From assembly GCF_000826065.2 (NCBI RefSeq), contig NZ_LN623543.1, forward strand, positions 722,144-786,143: DNA of 64,000 bases. The letters are read 5' to 3'. The translations under genes and the position numbers were made by a program. Below are positions 47,674 through 56,505 of this stretch, piece after piece (the first letter of the stretch is position 1; each line of letters begins with the position of its first letter). The notes under the pieces were generated by a model, which was not told where the DNA came from, ran no database searches, and worked only from the letters and a program-made list of their open reading frames with translations. The DNA comes from Tessaracoccus massiliensis. GTDB lineage: Bacteria; Actinomycetota; Actinomycetes; Propionibacteriales; Propionibacteriaceae.

Positions 47674-48753
47674 TCAGCCGAGGACGCGGCGGGCGCCGGT
47701 GAACGGCATCGAGTTGAGGCTGGTGATGCGCACGCCGGTGCGAGGGTTGGCGGCGTCGACGATCTTGCCGTTGCCGATGTAGATGCCCACGTGGCTGACC
47801 GGGCTGTAGTAGAACACCAGGTCTCCCGGCTGCAGCTCGGACTTGGAGACCTTGTAGCCGGCGGAGCTCCACTGGGTGCGCGACGAGCGCGACAGGTTGA
47901 TGCCGACCTGGCGGTAGGCCCAGCTCGTCAGCCCAGAGCAGTCGAAGGTGTTCTCACCCGACGTGCCCCACACGTAGCGGCTGCCCACCTTGCTGACCGC
48001 GGCGTTGACGACGTCCTGGGCGCGGCCCGAGGCTGCGGGCGTCAGCGCGGTGGCGGCGGGTGCGGTGCCGTCAGCGGCCGCCGACGCGGCAGCCGCGGCC
48101 TGGGCCGCAGCCTGCTGCTCCGCGCGGCGCTGGGCCTCCTCTGCGCGGCGCTGACGCTCGGCCTCGATGGCGGCGAGGCGCTGGCGCTCCTCCTCCGAGA
48201 GGCGCTCGTAGACCTCCTCGGCCTCCGCCTCCTTGGCGTCGTAGTCCTCCGCCAACTCGATCTTGGCGGCGTGGTCTGCCTTCAAAGCGGCCTCGGTGGC
48301 CGCGGCATCCTCGCGGAGGGTGGTGAGCTTCGCCTGATCCAGCTGTAGCTGCTGGATGCCGGCGTTGTTGCGGTCCACCTCGCTGTGCAGCGTGGCGAGG
48401 CCGCTGAGGAAGTTGTCCGACGAGCTACTCAGCAGCAACTGCGCGGCCAGTGAAACGGAATCGTGCTGCATCTGGAAGGCGGCGACGTCACCCAGTTGCG
48501 TGGAGAGGTCATTGACCTTGCTCTCCTGCGCCGAGACGTCTTCCTTGAGGCGCTCGAGCTTCTTCGTGGCATGGGCCGCGCGGTCGTGCGCCTCGATGAT
48601 CTCCTGATCGATCGCGGAGGCCTCCTGCTGGATGCGCTCGAGCTCGGCGCGGGCCTGCTCAACCGCCTCGGGATCCGCGTTGGCCACGACGTTGCCGGTC
48701 GCGAGTACCGCGCAGGTGACGATGGCGGCGAGGGCGGCACGAACTCGGTTCAC
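47674..48753 (-). CDS. Secreted NlpC/P60 peptidoglycan endopeptidase
   Basis: The 359-residue protein has a signal peptide (RVRAALAAIVTCAVLATGNVVANA, cut near residue 26, split here in reading), a long coiled-coil region (about 30-205, glutamate-, alanine- and arginine-rich), and an Ala/Gln spacer. A C-terminal NlpC/P60 domain has the catalytic Cys in NTFDCSGLTSWAY and His in SHVGIYIGNG. It would cleave D-Glu-DAP bonds, like mycobacterial RipA/Rv2190c. The start is GTG 48753 because GGAGCATCT precedes it. The ATG at 48768 lacks a ribosome-binding site. Confidence 0.92.
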   Translation of the reverse strand: MNRVRAALAAIVTCAVLATGNVVANADPEAVEQARAELERIQQEASAIDQEIIEAHDRAAHATKKLERLKEDVSAQESKVNDLSTQLGDVAAFQMQHDSVSLAAQLLLSSSSDNFLSGLATLHSEVDRNNAGIQQLQLDQAKLTTLREDAAATEAALKADHAAKIELAEDYDAKEAEAEEVYERLSEEERQRLAAIEAERQRRAEEAQRRAEQQAAAQAAAAASAAADGTAPAATALTPAASGRAQDVVNAAVSKVGSRYVWGTSGENTFDCSGLTSWAYRQVGINLSRSSRTQWSSAGYKVSKSELQPGDLVFYYSPVSHVGIYIGNGKIVDAANPRTGVRITSLNSMPFTGARRVLG

Positions 48754-48794
48754 AGATGCTCCATGCATGGTGGGCGGGAGGGAAGTCTGAGAGA

Positions 48795-48822
48795 ATTCTA
48801 AGCCGGTTTCAGGGTTTCTCAA
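48795..48822 (-). promoter_or_regulatory. Sigma-70-type promoter of the NlpC/P60 gene
   Basis: On the minus strand, TTGAGA (48822-48817) and TAGAAT (48800-48795) are separated by 16 bases. This is among the best sigma-A-like matches in the window and gives a leader of roughly 35-40 bases before the GTG. Confidence 0.5.
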
Positions 48823-48882
48823 AGTCGTTACGCCGCTCCGTTCTCGGGGCGTCGACGCACTTTGTCGGAGGCGACGGTTACG

Positions 48883-50625
48883 GTGCTTGACATGGCCCAG
48901 GAAACCGCTGTTCAACCCTCATTCGATGACCTCGGCGTCCCGTTGTCGGACGTCACGTTCGTGGTGGTGGATCTGGAGACCACAGGCGGCGCAGCCGATG
49001 CCGAGATCACCGAGGTGGGCGCGGTGAAGGTGCGCGGCGGTGAAGTGCTCGGCGAGTTTCAGACGTTGGTTCGGCCTTCAGCCCCCATCCCGCCCATGAT
49101 CCAGGTCCTCACAGGCATCACCAACCAGATGGTCGCCAGCGCGCCCCCCGCCTCCCAGGTACTGCCCGCGTTCGCAGAGTTCGCCAAGGGTGCGGCCCTG
49201 GTGGCGCACAACGCCCGGTTCGACACCGGATTCCTGCGGCGCGGCTACGACCAGCTCGGCATGGCCTGGCCACGCCCCACCGTGATCGACACGGTGGCGG
49301 TGGCCCGCACCGCGCTGCTGCGCGACGAGGTACCCAACTGCAAGCTGGCCACCCTCGCCCGCTACTTCCGCTCCTCCACTGAACCCAACCACCGGGCGCT
49401 CAGCGACGCCAGGGCCACCGTCGACGTCCTGCACGCGCTACTGGGCCGCGTGGGCAACCTCGGCGTTCACACCTTGGAGGACCTCACCGAGTTCGCCCTG
49501 CAGGTCTCCCCGGACAGGCGCGCCAAGCGCGTCTGGGCGCAGCGGGCCCCGGAGCAGGCGGGGGTGTACTACTTCGTCACGGATTCGACGGATTCAGACG
49601 GCAGGCCCAAGCGCGAGGTGCTCTACGTCGGCAAGTCCAACAACCTCAAGCGGCGGGTGCGCTCCTACTTCTCCGCGGCGGAGAAGCGCGGCCGCATTCA
49701 CGAGATGGTGCGTGTGGCCACGGGGGTGGAGTTCATCGCCTGCGCCACGGATCTCGAGGCCGAGGTCCGCGAGCTGCGGATGATCGAATCGCTGGCCCCG
49801 CGCTACAACCGCAAGTCGAAGAACCAACGCAAGCTCACCTGGCTCAAGCTCACCAATGAGGCTTTCCCCCGCCTCTCCATCGTCCATGCCGTACGAGACG
49901 ACTCTGCGCACTTCGGGCCGTTCCGCAGCAGGGACGCGGCGGAGAGCGCGGCGCTCACGCTGTACGACGCGTTCAAGCTGAGGCGTTGCACCACCAGGCT
50001 GTCCAAGAAGAAGGCCTCTGCACCGTGCGCGCTGGCTGAGATGGGCCGCTGTCTCGCACCGTGCGAGTTGGGCGAGGGCGCCGAGGGCTATGCGGGCATC
50101 GTCGAGGAGGTGCGCGCCAGTTGGCACACGGATGTGCGCCCCGTGCTGCGTAGTGTTCGCGGGCGCCTCAACAAGCTGGTGGCGCAGCAGCGCTACGAGG
50201 AGGCCGGGGTGCTGGCGGAGCGGCTGACGGCCTACTACCGCACCTCGCTGCGCTTCCACCGGGTGCGCTCACTTGCGCGCTGCCGGCAACTGGTGGCGGC
50301 TGTGCCGTCAGCGGCCGGCTGGGACATCCACGTGATCAGGTACGGGCGCCTCGCCGCCGCCACCAGCGCCCCGTCCCCCCGAGCCCGCGCTGCTGCCGAG
50401 GAGGCGGTGGCCGGGGCGGAGACTGTGCTCGCGCCGCTCGGAGGCTGGCCGGCGGCCAGCATCGAGGAGGCCGAACGGATCGCCGCCTGGCTCGAACTGC
50501 CGGGTGTGCGGCTGATCGAGACCGACGGTGACTGGGCCTGGCCGCTGCACGCCGGGCTCCCAGAGGGAGACCTCCCCCGGGAACTGCTCGGCGAGCAGCC
50601 CCTCTCGGGACTGCTCGCCTCGTAG
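48883..50625 (+). CDS. DEDDh exonuclease fused to GIY-YIG (UvrC/Cho-like) nuclease
   Basis: The 580-residue protein combines two nucleases. The N-terminal DnaQ-like exonuclease (about 15-185) has VVVDLETTGG, ITEVGAVKVRGG, HNARFDTGFLRRGYDQL and HRALSDARAT. The GIY-YIG domain (about 210-300) has GVYYFVTD, EVLYVGKSNNLKRRVRSY and a RYNRKSKNQRKL region, as in UvrC/Cho. A C-terminal UvrC-like region carries a CALAEMGRCLAPCE cysteine cluster. The arrangement is the Rv2191 type, thought to act in DNA repair. The start is GTG 48883 (GGAGG 11 bases upstream); an ATG at 48892 is an alternative. Confidence 0.88.
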   Translation: MLDMAQETAVQPSFDDLGVPLSDVTFVVVDLETTGGAADAEITEVGAVKVRGGEVLGEFQTLVRPSAPIPPMIQVLTGITNQMVASAPPASQVLPAFAEFAKGAALVAHNARFDTGFLRRGYDQLGMAWPRPTVIDTVAVARTALLRDEVPNCKLATLARYFRSSTEPNHRALSDARATVDVLHALLGRVGNLGVHTLEDLTEFALQVSPDRRAKRVWAQRAPEQAGVYYFVTDSTDSDGRPKREVLYVGKSNNLKRRVRSYFSAAEKRGRIHEMVRVATGVEFIACATDLEAEVRELRMIESLAPRYNRKSKNQRKLTWLKLTNEAFPRLSIVHAVRDDSAHFGPFRSRDAAESAALTLYDAFKLRRCTTRLSKKKASAPCALAEMGRCLAPCELGEGAEGYAGIVEEVRASWHTDVRPVLRSVRGRLNKLVAQQRYEEAGVLAERLTAYYRTSLRFHRVRSLARCRQLVAAVPSAAGWDIHVIRYGRLAAATSAPSPRARAAAEEAVAGAETVLAPLGGWPAASIEEAERIAAWLELPGVRLIETDGDWAWPLHAGLPEGDLPRELLGEQPLSGLLAS

Positions 50626-50641
50626 TGGTGCCGGATCGGCC

Positions 50642-51151
50642 TCAGTTGATGGTGACGGTCTCGATCACCACGGGCTCGACGGGGCGGTCCCCGAAACTGG
50701 TGCGGGTGGTGGCGATGGCGTCGACCACCTTCTGGCTGTCCGCGTCCTTGACCTCACCGAAGATGGTGTGACGGTTATTCAGGTGCGGCGTGGGGCCGAC
50801 GGTGATGAAGAACTGCGAGCCGTTCGTGCCCGGCCCGGCGTTGGCCATGGCCAGCAGGTAGGGGCGGTCGAACTGGAGCTCGGGGTGGAACTCGTCGGCG
50901 AAGGTGTAGCCGGGGCCGCCGCGGCCGTCGCCACGAGGGCAGCCGCCCTGGATCATGAAGCCGTCGATGACGCGGTGGAAACCGAGGCCGTCGTAGTAGC
51001 GGCCGGTGGTCTTCTCGCCGGTCTCCGCGTCGGTGTACTCCCTGGTGCCGTCCGCGAGGCCGACGAAGTTCTCGACGGTCTTGGGGGCGTGCGTGTCGAA
51101 CAGCTCGATGACGATGTCACCGTGGTTGGTCTTGAGGGTTGCGGTGGTCAC
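50642..51151 (-). CDS. Cyclophilin-type peptidyl-prolyl isomerase
   Basis: The 169-residue product catalyses cis-trans isomerisation at proline. It has [20 protein letters not shown] near the N-terminus, the active-site [21 protein letters not shown] at 57-77 (its catalytic Arg included), [18 protein letters not shown], and HTIFGEV. No signal peptide is seen, so it is cytoplasmic. The start was set at GTG 51151, because AAAGGA lies 6 bases before it; the ATG at 51157 would have no spacing. Confidence 0.92.
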   Translation of the reverse strand: MTTATLKTNHGDIVIELFDTHAPKTVENFVGLADGTREYTDAETGEKTTGRYYDGLGFHRVIDGFMIQGGCPRGDGRGGPGYTFADEFHPELQFDRPYLLAMANAGPGTNGSQFFITVGPTPHLNNRHTIFGEVKDADSQKVVDAIATTRTSFGDRPVEPVVIETVTIN

Positions 51152-51192
51152 GCGCATTCCTTTCTGATGGTCAATGAGACCCGTCCAGTGTG

Positions 51193-52611
51193 TCAGACGG
51201 CGGAAGCGGCGGCGATCTCGTCGGCGATGTCGTCGACGAATCCCCGCACCTCATCGATGCCGTGCACGGGACCGCCCGCCAACATGCCGTCCGCACCCAG
51301 CAGCACCGCCGCCACCTGGCCGGTGGCCCCCAGCGACCGGGTGGCGAGGCCGCCATGGTCGTAGAGGGCCAGGCGTTCCTGCTCCGGAGTCAGCCGGCCA
51401 GGCTGCATCCGGAAGGGTAGCACCAGCCGAACGTCCAGCATCGGCAGCTTCTCCTGCCAACCCACCACGGAGTCCATGGCCATCCGCGCCGGGGGACACA
51501 GGCAGTCCACGGCCACCAGTAGCTGCGCCTTCTCCCCCGCCAGCTGCCGCAGTGTGCTGGGCGCGCCGTCGGGGTCCAGCACGACGCCGTCGGGGATGGG
51601 GCTGCGCACGTAATCGAGTTCGTCTTCCTCCACCGTCTCCGGCACCGCTGCGGCGGGATCATCAGCCGGTGCAGGCTCCGGCTCGTGAGGTTCCGCATCC
51701 ATGCCCAGCTCGAACAGTTGCTGCACGGCGGGGCCCCCGGTGTGGAACTCGCCGACGGGCCGACCCGACGCATCGACCACTAGCGCAGATGGCGCGTAGA
51801 CCATGCCGAGGGCGGCCGCCACGTTGGAGCCTGGGTCGCGGTGCAGGTCCGGCACAGCGGCCAGTTCCTCGTCGATGCTCGCCCAGCCCGGAATGACTGG
51901 CACGACGAAGCGTTCCGGGTTCGCGGCGCGCAGGCGCGGCAACTCCGCCAGTGCGCGACGGCAGCCGCCACACCCCGGCAGCACGAACAGCAGGGCGACG
52001 CCCCCGTGGGCGCCGGCCAACTCCCGGACGCGCACGGTCTGCCCGTTGGACTCGTCGATCAGCGAGGCGCCCTGGATCCATTCCATCGAGCCGGGGGATG
52101 CCGGTGCGGCGCCGCCCCCCAGCGACAACGCGACGGCGGCGGCCGAGAGCAGCGCCACCAGCACCCAGCCCCAGGACGTGGCGGGCTGACCCCACGTCGC
52201 CACCCCCCAGACAGCGCCGGCCACGCTGAGGGCGGCCAACGCGACGAGAAGGACGTTGCGCACGAGCGTGGCCCTGGTGACGTCGCCGGAGCCGAGCGCC
52301 CCGAAACAACCGCAGCGCACGGGCTCGTCGAACCCGAGCGCCCGGGCGATCACCACGGTGTAGGCCAGCATGAGGACCAGCACGGCAACCGTTGCGGCGG
52401 TGAGCAGCCACCCTCTGCCGAGCACGAGTAGTGCCGCCAGCACCAGTTCCGCAACCGGAAGCAGCAGCGGGGCGCCCGCGCCCACCAGCCATGACGGGAG
52501 GCGCAGCGCCTCGAAGGCATCGGCGGTCGCGTCCCTGTCGCGCAGCTTCGCGACCCCCGAAATCAGCAGGAGAACAGCCAGCACCACATGAGCCAGAAGG
52601 AGAAAGTCCAC
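51193..52611 (-). CDS. MauE-like membrane domain fused to two thioredoxin-like domains
   Basis: The 472-residue protein has four membrane helices (about 1-160) with the MauE-type [12 protein letters not shown] motif at 99-110. A first thioredoxin-like domain has CGGC at 214-217. After an acidic linker (about 340-365) comes a second, atypical domain with [13 protein letters not shown] near 395. MauE members support disulfide formation in methylamine dehydrogenase, but here no such genes occur. A thiol-oxidase role is inference. CATAAT at 52623-52618 ends 6 bases before the GTG, giving leaderless geometry. Confidence 0.75.
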   Translation of the reverse strand: MDFLLLAHVVLAVLLLISGVAKLRDRDATADAFEALRLPSWLVGAGAPLLLPVAELVLAALLVLGRGWLLTAATVAVLVLMLAYTVVIARALGFDEPVRCGCFGALGSGDVTRATLVRNVLLVALAALSVAGAVWGVATWGQPATSWGWVLVALLSAAAVALSLGGGAAPASPGSMEWIQGASLIDESNGQTVRVRELAGAHGGVALLFVLPGCGGCRRALAELPRLRAANPERFVVPVIPGWASIDEELAAVPDLHRDPGSNVAAALGMVYAPSALVVDASGRPVGEFHTGGPAVQQLFELGMDAEPHEPEPAPADDPAAAVPETVEEDELDYVRSPIPDGVVLDPDGAPSTLRQLAGEKAQLLVAVDCLCPPARMAMDSVVGWQEKLPMLDVRLVLPFRMQPGRLTPEQERLALYDHGGLATRSLGATGQVAAVLLGADGMLAGGPVHGIDEVRGFVDDIADEIAAASAV

Positions 52612-52617
52612 GGCAGC

Positions 52618-52623
52618 ATTATG
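52618..52623 (-). promoter_or_regulatory. -10 box for the MauE-thioredoxin gene, leaderless geometry
   Basis: CATAAT on the minus strand ends 6 bases before the GTG at 52611. No ribosome-binding site lies upstream of that start. Confidence 0.45.
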
Positions 52624-52739
52624 GCAGGGCCCTCTGGGGTGGAATCCCCCACAAAAATCTGGTGATCGCCTTGAGTGATCCCCACAACCCGGTAGCGTGG
52701 AAACTGCTCGATTACGAGCCACAACCACAGGAGGAACTT

Positions 52740-53654
52740 GTGAGAAGGTCACAAGACGTGAAGAAGGCCGCCGCGGATACCGCATCCGCCGCCGCCGAGT
52801 ACTCAGTCAGCGCTCTGAAGGACGGACTGGACCGCGCCCAGCACCTGCTGGCCGATCTGCAGAAGCAGGCCGCGCCCGTGCTGCGCGACGCCAAGGTCCG
52901 CACCGCGGATTTCGCGGCCAAGCGCCTGGACGATCTCGAACCCCACCTCAAGGGTGCGATGGGCAAGGTCGCACCGGCTGTCGAGGTCGCACGCGAGAAG
53001 GTCGAGGATGACTTCCTGCCGAAGGTGCAGGGCTTCCTGCATCAGGCCGCCGAGCACCCCGCCGTCGTCGAAGGCGGCAGGCGCGGCAAGGCCGCGGTGC
53101 AGGCACTCAAGGGCGAACTGGAACCCGCTAAGCAGCGCAGCGGATGGCGCACGTTCGGCAAGGTCCTCGCGGTCGGCACCATCGTCGCCGGCGCGGTGGC
53201 AGCGGTGCGCCACTTCCTCGCTCCGAAGGATGACGGCTGGACCGCCCACGAGCCCTCCAAGGCCTACGTGAACAACAACGACACGTTCTCCAACGCGGCC
53301 AAGTTCGCATCGGACACCGCGGAGCAGGCCGAGGCTGATGCTGAGCCCGTCGTCCCGCACGAGGACACCCCCCAGGAGACGGAGATGACCTCGGAAGGCT
53401 CCCCCGCCCCCGAGACCACCGTCATCGAGGAGACCGAGGTCGTCGAGGATCCCTCGGCAGACGACGGCCCCGAGTACGGCGAGGGCGCCTACGTGGGTTC
53501 CGAGCCGCCTGAGGGATACACCATCAAGGGCAACGAGCGTTCGAAGAAGTACCACGTCGCAGGCACGGGCGGGTACGAGCGCACGATCGCCGAAGTCTGG
53601 TTCAACTCTGAAGAGGCCGCTGAGGCCGCAGGCTTCACCAAGGCTCAGCGCTGA
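52740..53654 (+). CDS. Sunset-domain protein with membrane/coiled segment
   Basis: The 304-residue product starts at GTG behind GGAGGAACTT. Its first 150 residues are helical and Ala/Lys/Glu-rich. A hydrophobic segment follows (about 140-162, [21 protein letters not shown]), then an acidic linker (about 180-255). The C-terminus, with [18 protein letters not shown] and [19 protein letters not shown], is the sunset-type domain appended to several actinobacterial proteins. The function is unknown; location may be membrane-associated. Confidence 0.65.
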   Translation: MRRSQDVKKAAADTASAAAEYSVSALKDGLDRAQHLLADLQKQAAPVLRDAKVRTADFAAKRLDDLEPHLKGAMGKVAPAVEVAREKVEDDFLPKVQGFLHQAAEHPAVVEGGRRGKAAVQALKGELEPAKQRSGWRTFGKVLAVGTIVAGAVAAVRHFLAPKDDGWTAHEPSKAYVNNNDTFSNAAKFASDTAEQAEADAEPVVPHEDTPQETEMTSEGSPAPETTVIEETEVVEDPSADDGPEYGEGAYVGSEPPEGYTIKGNERSKKYHVAGTGGYERTIAEVWFNSEEAAEAAGFTKAQR

Positions 53655-53676
53655 TCCGCCAGCCACCTGAACCCTG

Positions 53677-53712
53677 AACCGGGCGCCGACTCACCAGTCG
53701 GCGCCCGGTTCT
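53677..53712 (+). terminator. Perfect 16-bp hairpin terminator after the sunset-domain gene
   Basis: GAACCGGGCGCCGACT pairs with AGTCGGCGCCCGGTTC across the 4-base loop CACC, starting 23 bases after the stop codon. It is followed by TATTGT, which may be the -10 box of the next gene. Confidence 0.8.
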
Positions 53713-53723
53713 ATTGTTGGCCC

Positions 53724-54310
53724 ATGACACGACGCCTCAGCCCCGCCGCCGCCCGCCGCGTCGCCGTCCGTGCCCAGGGCCTGGCGCTGCCGCGACGCGC
53801 GACGGTGGGGCCCGCCGCGCTCCGCAAGGTGATCTCCCGCCTGGGTGTGCTGCAACTCGATACCGTCAACGTGTTCGAACGCAGCCACTACCTGCCGCTG
53901 CTGTCCCGGCTCGGCCCCTTATGACCGCGCCGTCCTGGACCGGTTGGTGCACCACGACCATCGGCTCGGCACGCTGGGCGAATACACGGAGTACACCGCC
54001 CACGAGGCGACGATCCTCCCCGTGGCCGATTGGCCGCTGTGGGCCTGGCACCGCGCGAGACCGGAGCGGCCTTCCACGCAGAGATGGGCGGCTCAGAACA
54101 GCCGGCTGATCGCCGAGGTGTTCGACGAGTTCCGCGCGACCGGTCTGCGGACCGCCTCTTCCGACGGGGCGATCTGGTCGTCGTGGGCCGGCACCGCTTC
54201 GAGCGGGTGCTGGCCGCGGCTGAGGACGTGCTGCCATCCGAAGCCCACGCTGCGCCGCCACGGGAGGAAGCGCTGGTGGAGCTGATCCGCCGCGCGGCCG
54301 TCGCCTGGGT
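53724..54310 (+). pseudogene. Broken YcaQ-like winged-helix protein gene
   Basis: The first 66 codons read well (RLSPAAARRVAVRAQGL, then LGVLQLDTVNVFERSHYLPLL, a YcaQ-type start). The frame then stops at TGA 53922. One extra T in CCCCTT (near 53919) restores the next frame, which runs YDRAVLDRLVHHDHRLGTLGEY to about EVFDEFRATGL near 54145. A second break and probable small deletion follow. A third frame continues as LVVVGRHRFERVLAAAEDVLPSEAHA and EEALVELIRRAAVAW, and the coding signal ends near 54310. The remaining C-terminal half is missing. YcaQ proteins repair interstrand crosslinks or act in DNA binding. Confidence 0.75.
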
Positions 54311-54405
54311 TCGGTGTCCTTCACCGGGCCGGGCACGTGGGTCACTGAGCCCGGCAGCCACTTCTGAGTTATCCACACCCCTGGCGCGTGCCCCCGGGTG
54401 CTACC

Positions 54406-54411
54406 TAGGCT
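54406..54411 (+). promoter_or_regulatory. -10 box for the prepilin peptidase gene, leaderless geometry
   Basis: TAGGCT ends 6 bases before the ATG at 54418. There is no ribosome-binding site. Confidence 0.4.
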
Positions 54412-54417
54412 TCGGAC

Positions 54418-55071
54418 ATGACCTGGCTCACCGCCTTGGGCGTGATCGTCGCCGCACTCGCCACCTGGCGGATCGTGGTGCCCCGCCTGCGCATCGACGA
54501 TCCCGAGGCTCCGCACCTCCCGGGCCTGGTCACCGCGAGGTCGACGGCGGCACTCGGCGCCGTGGCAGCCATCACCTCCGGGGTGCTATGGCTGGTGCCG
54601 CCGGCCCACCACTGGCTGTGGGCGCCCTACCTGGCGCTCGGTCTCCCCCTGGTGGCCATCGATCTTCGGACCACCTTCCTCCCCAAGCGCCTCAGCTGGG
54701 CGGCTTCCGCCGTGATGGTGGCGGCCTTGGTGCCGCTGACCGTTACTGATGGGCGCGCCGCCGTCGCGGCTGTGCTGGGCGCGACGGGTGCCTTCCTATT
54801 CTTCTACGTGGCCTGGCGCCTCTTCCCGGTGCTGGGGTTCGGCGACGTCAGGCTCTCGCTCCTCACCGGGGCGGTCAGCGGGCTCGCAGGCCTCAACTCC
54901 TGGGCGACGGCGCTACTCGCCGGCACGGTGGCCGGCGCCCTGCACGGCGTGGCGCATGCGCTCTGGGCGCGGGGAGACGACAGCCGCCCGCGGCACTTCC
55001 CGTTCGGGCCTGCGCTCTGGCTCGGCCCGCTCGTGGCGGCAGTGGGCGGGGTGCTGGCTACCGCTGGGTAG
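54418..55071 (+). CDS. A24 prepilin peptidase-like membrane protein
   Basis: The 217-residue protein has about six membrane helices. The catalytic aspartates are in LVAIDLRTTFLPKRL near residue 82 and the GxGD motif of LGFGDVRLSLL near 141. It lacks the N-terminal methylase domain of full PilD and resembles short actinobacterial forms. No pilin or pilus-assembly gene is nearby, so the substrate is unknown. It overlaps trpD at the 3' end by 14 bases. Confidence 0.85.
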   Translation: MTWLTALGVIVAALATWRIVVPRLRIDDPEAPHLPGLVTARSTAALGAVAAITSGVLWLVPPAHHWLWAPYLALGLPLVAIDLRTTFLPKRLSWAASAVMVAALVPLTVTDGRAAVAAVLGATGAFLFFYVAWRLFPVLGFGDVRLSLLTGAVSGLAGLNSWATALLAGTVAGALHGVAHALWARGDDSRPRHFPFGPALWLGPLVAAVGGVLATAG

Positions 55072-56098
55072 CCGCCACCCAGGCTTCGAGGGTCTGGGAC
55101 GCCTTGCCCGAGTCGATGGCTTCGCTGGCTGCCTTGACGGCCGGTTCCAACTGGGCCACCAGTTCGGTGACCGTCGAGATACCGCGATAGGACAGGAGCG
55201 CCGCGGCGGCGTTGAGCACCACGATGTCGCGCACGGCACCAGGCTTGCCCGCCACCATGTCGCGCACCACCTGCGCGTTGTGTTCCGGCGGGCCTCCCTC
55301 CAACTCGAAGGGTGAGGCGGGCTCCAGCCCGAGGTCCCGCGGGTCGAGCACGGTGCGGAACACCCTGCCCTCCGAGATGAGCCACACGTCGGATTCCGAG
55401 GTGGTGGTGAGTTCGTCGAGCCCGTCGAAGCCGCGGAAGACCAAGCCCCGGGTGCCGCGCTCCGCGAGGACGCGGGCGATCACCGGCGCGATGTCGTCGT
55501 TGGCCACACCCAGCGCCATCGCGCGGGGGCGGGCGGGGTTGGCCAGGGGACCGAGAAAGTTGAAGGTGGTCTGGATCCCCAGCTTCTTGCGCACACCGGC
55601 CACGTTCTTCATGGCCGGGTGGTACTGCTGTGCGAACAGGAACGCGATACCCACCTCGTCGAGGATGGCGGCCTGCTTGCCCGGCTCCACATCCAGTTTG
55701 ACGCCCAGCGCCTCCAGCGTGTCCGCCGTGCCGGCCTGGGACGACGCGGCGCGCGAGCCGTGCTTGACCACCTTGGCTCCTGCGCCTGCGGCCACGATCG
55801 CGGCCATCGTCGAGACGTTGACCGTGTTGGCACGATCACCGCCGGTGCCGACGATGTCGACGGCATCGGGGTTCAGGGCGATGGGCGTGGCGTTGGCCAG
55901 CATGGCATCTGCCAGGCCGGCGATCTCGTCCTCGCTTTCGCCCTTGGCACGTAGCGCGGTGAGCATGGCTGCCACCTGCACCTCCGAGGCGCGCCCGGCG
56001 AGGATCTCGTTGAGGGCCCAGGACGCGGCGGTGGACTCCAGCCCCTCCCGCCTCACCAGGCCCGTGAGGATGTCCGGCCAAGTGTAACTGGTGGCCAT
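55058..56098 (-). CDS. trpD: Anthranilate phosphoribosyltransferase
   Basis: TrpD joins anthranilate and PRPP in tryptophan synthesis. The 346-residue product has VDIVGTGGDRANTVNVST near residue 80, VVKHGSRAASSQAGTADTLEALG (Ser instead of the usual Asn after KHG), KKLGIQTTFNFLGPLANPA, and EHNAQVVRDMVAG. It is not accompanied by other trp genes, as in Mycobacterium. Its start is adjacent to the degenerate receiver gene. Confidence 0.96.
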   Translation of the reverse strand: MATSYTWPDILTGLVRREGLESTAASWALNEILAGRASEVQVAAMLTALRAKGESEDEIAGLADAMLANATPIALNPDAVDIVGTGGDRANTVNVSTMAAIVAAGAGAKVVKHGSRAASSQAGTADTLEALGVKLDVEPGKQAAILDEVGIAFLFAQQYHPAMKNVAGVRKKLGIQTTFNFLGPLANPARPRAMALGVANDDIAPVIARVLAERGTRGLVFRGFDGLDELTTTSESDVWLISEGRVFRTVLDPRDLGLEPASPFELEGGPPEHNAQVVRDMVAGKPGAVRDIVVLNAAAALLSYRGISTVTELVAQLEPAVKAASEAIDSGKASQTLEAWVAATQR

Positions 56099-56505
56099 CA
56101 GGCGACCTGGGCGAGCCGCGCCCGGATCAGGTGGGCCGCCTGCTGCGGCATGGTGACGGGGTCGACCGGGAACGGTGTGACCGCCTCGGCACGCGTCCAG
56201 GAGGCGAGCCAGGCGTCTGCCTCACGCGTGACGAGCAGCATGATCGGCGCGCTGTCCGCGTACTCCTCCTTGACCTGGTGGGCGAGGCCGAATCCGCCCG
56301 ACGGCTGCGCGTCGCCGTCAAAGATCATCAGCGCATACTCGGTGCCCGCATCCAGCGTGCGCAGCACGGCGCCCTGGGTGGCCACTTCGAAGACCTCGAT
56401 CTGAGGCAGGTCCGGCGCAACCCGACGCCCCAGCGTCAGGCGGATCTGCTCCCGCACCAGCCGGTCGTCGGAGAACACCAGCACCTTCACGGTGGCATCG
56501 CTCAT
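56098..56505 (-). CDS. CheY-like receiver domain, probably degenerate
   Basis: The 135-residue product matches a stand-alone receiver fold. It has the acidic pair in VLVFSDDRLVREQ and an Asp-rich LMIFDGDAQPSGG at the usual phospho-acceptor strand, followed by a VTPFPVDPVT segment where the typical KPF Lys is absent. No output domain or kinase is next to it. The missing Lys suggests signalling without standard phosphotransfer. It lies between ctaG-type and trpD genes, touching both, so it is probably in one transcript. Confidence 0.7.
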   Translation of the reverse strand: MSDATVKVLVFSDDRLVREQIRLTLGRRVAPDLPQIEVFEVATQGAVLRTLDAGTEYALMIFDGDAQPSGGFGLAHQVKEEYADSAPIMLLVTREADAWLASWTRAEAVTPFPVDPVTMPQQAAHLIRARLAQVA

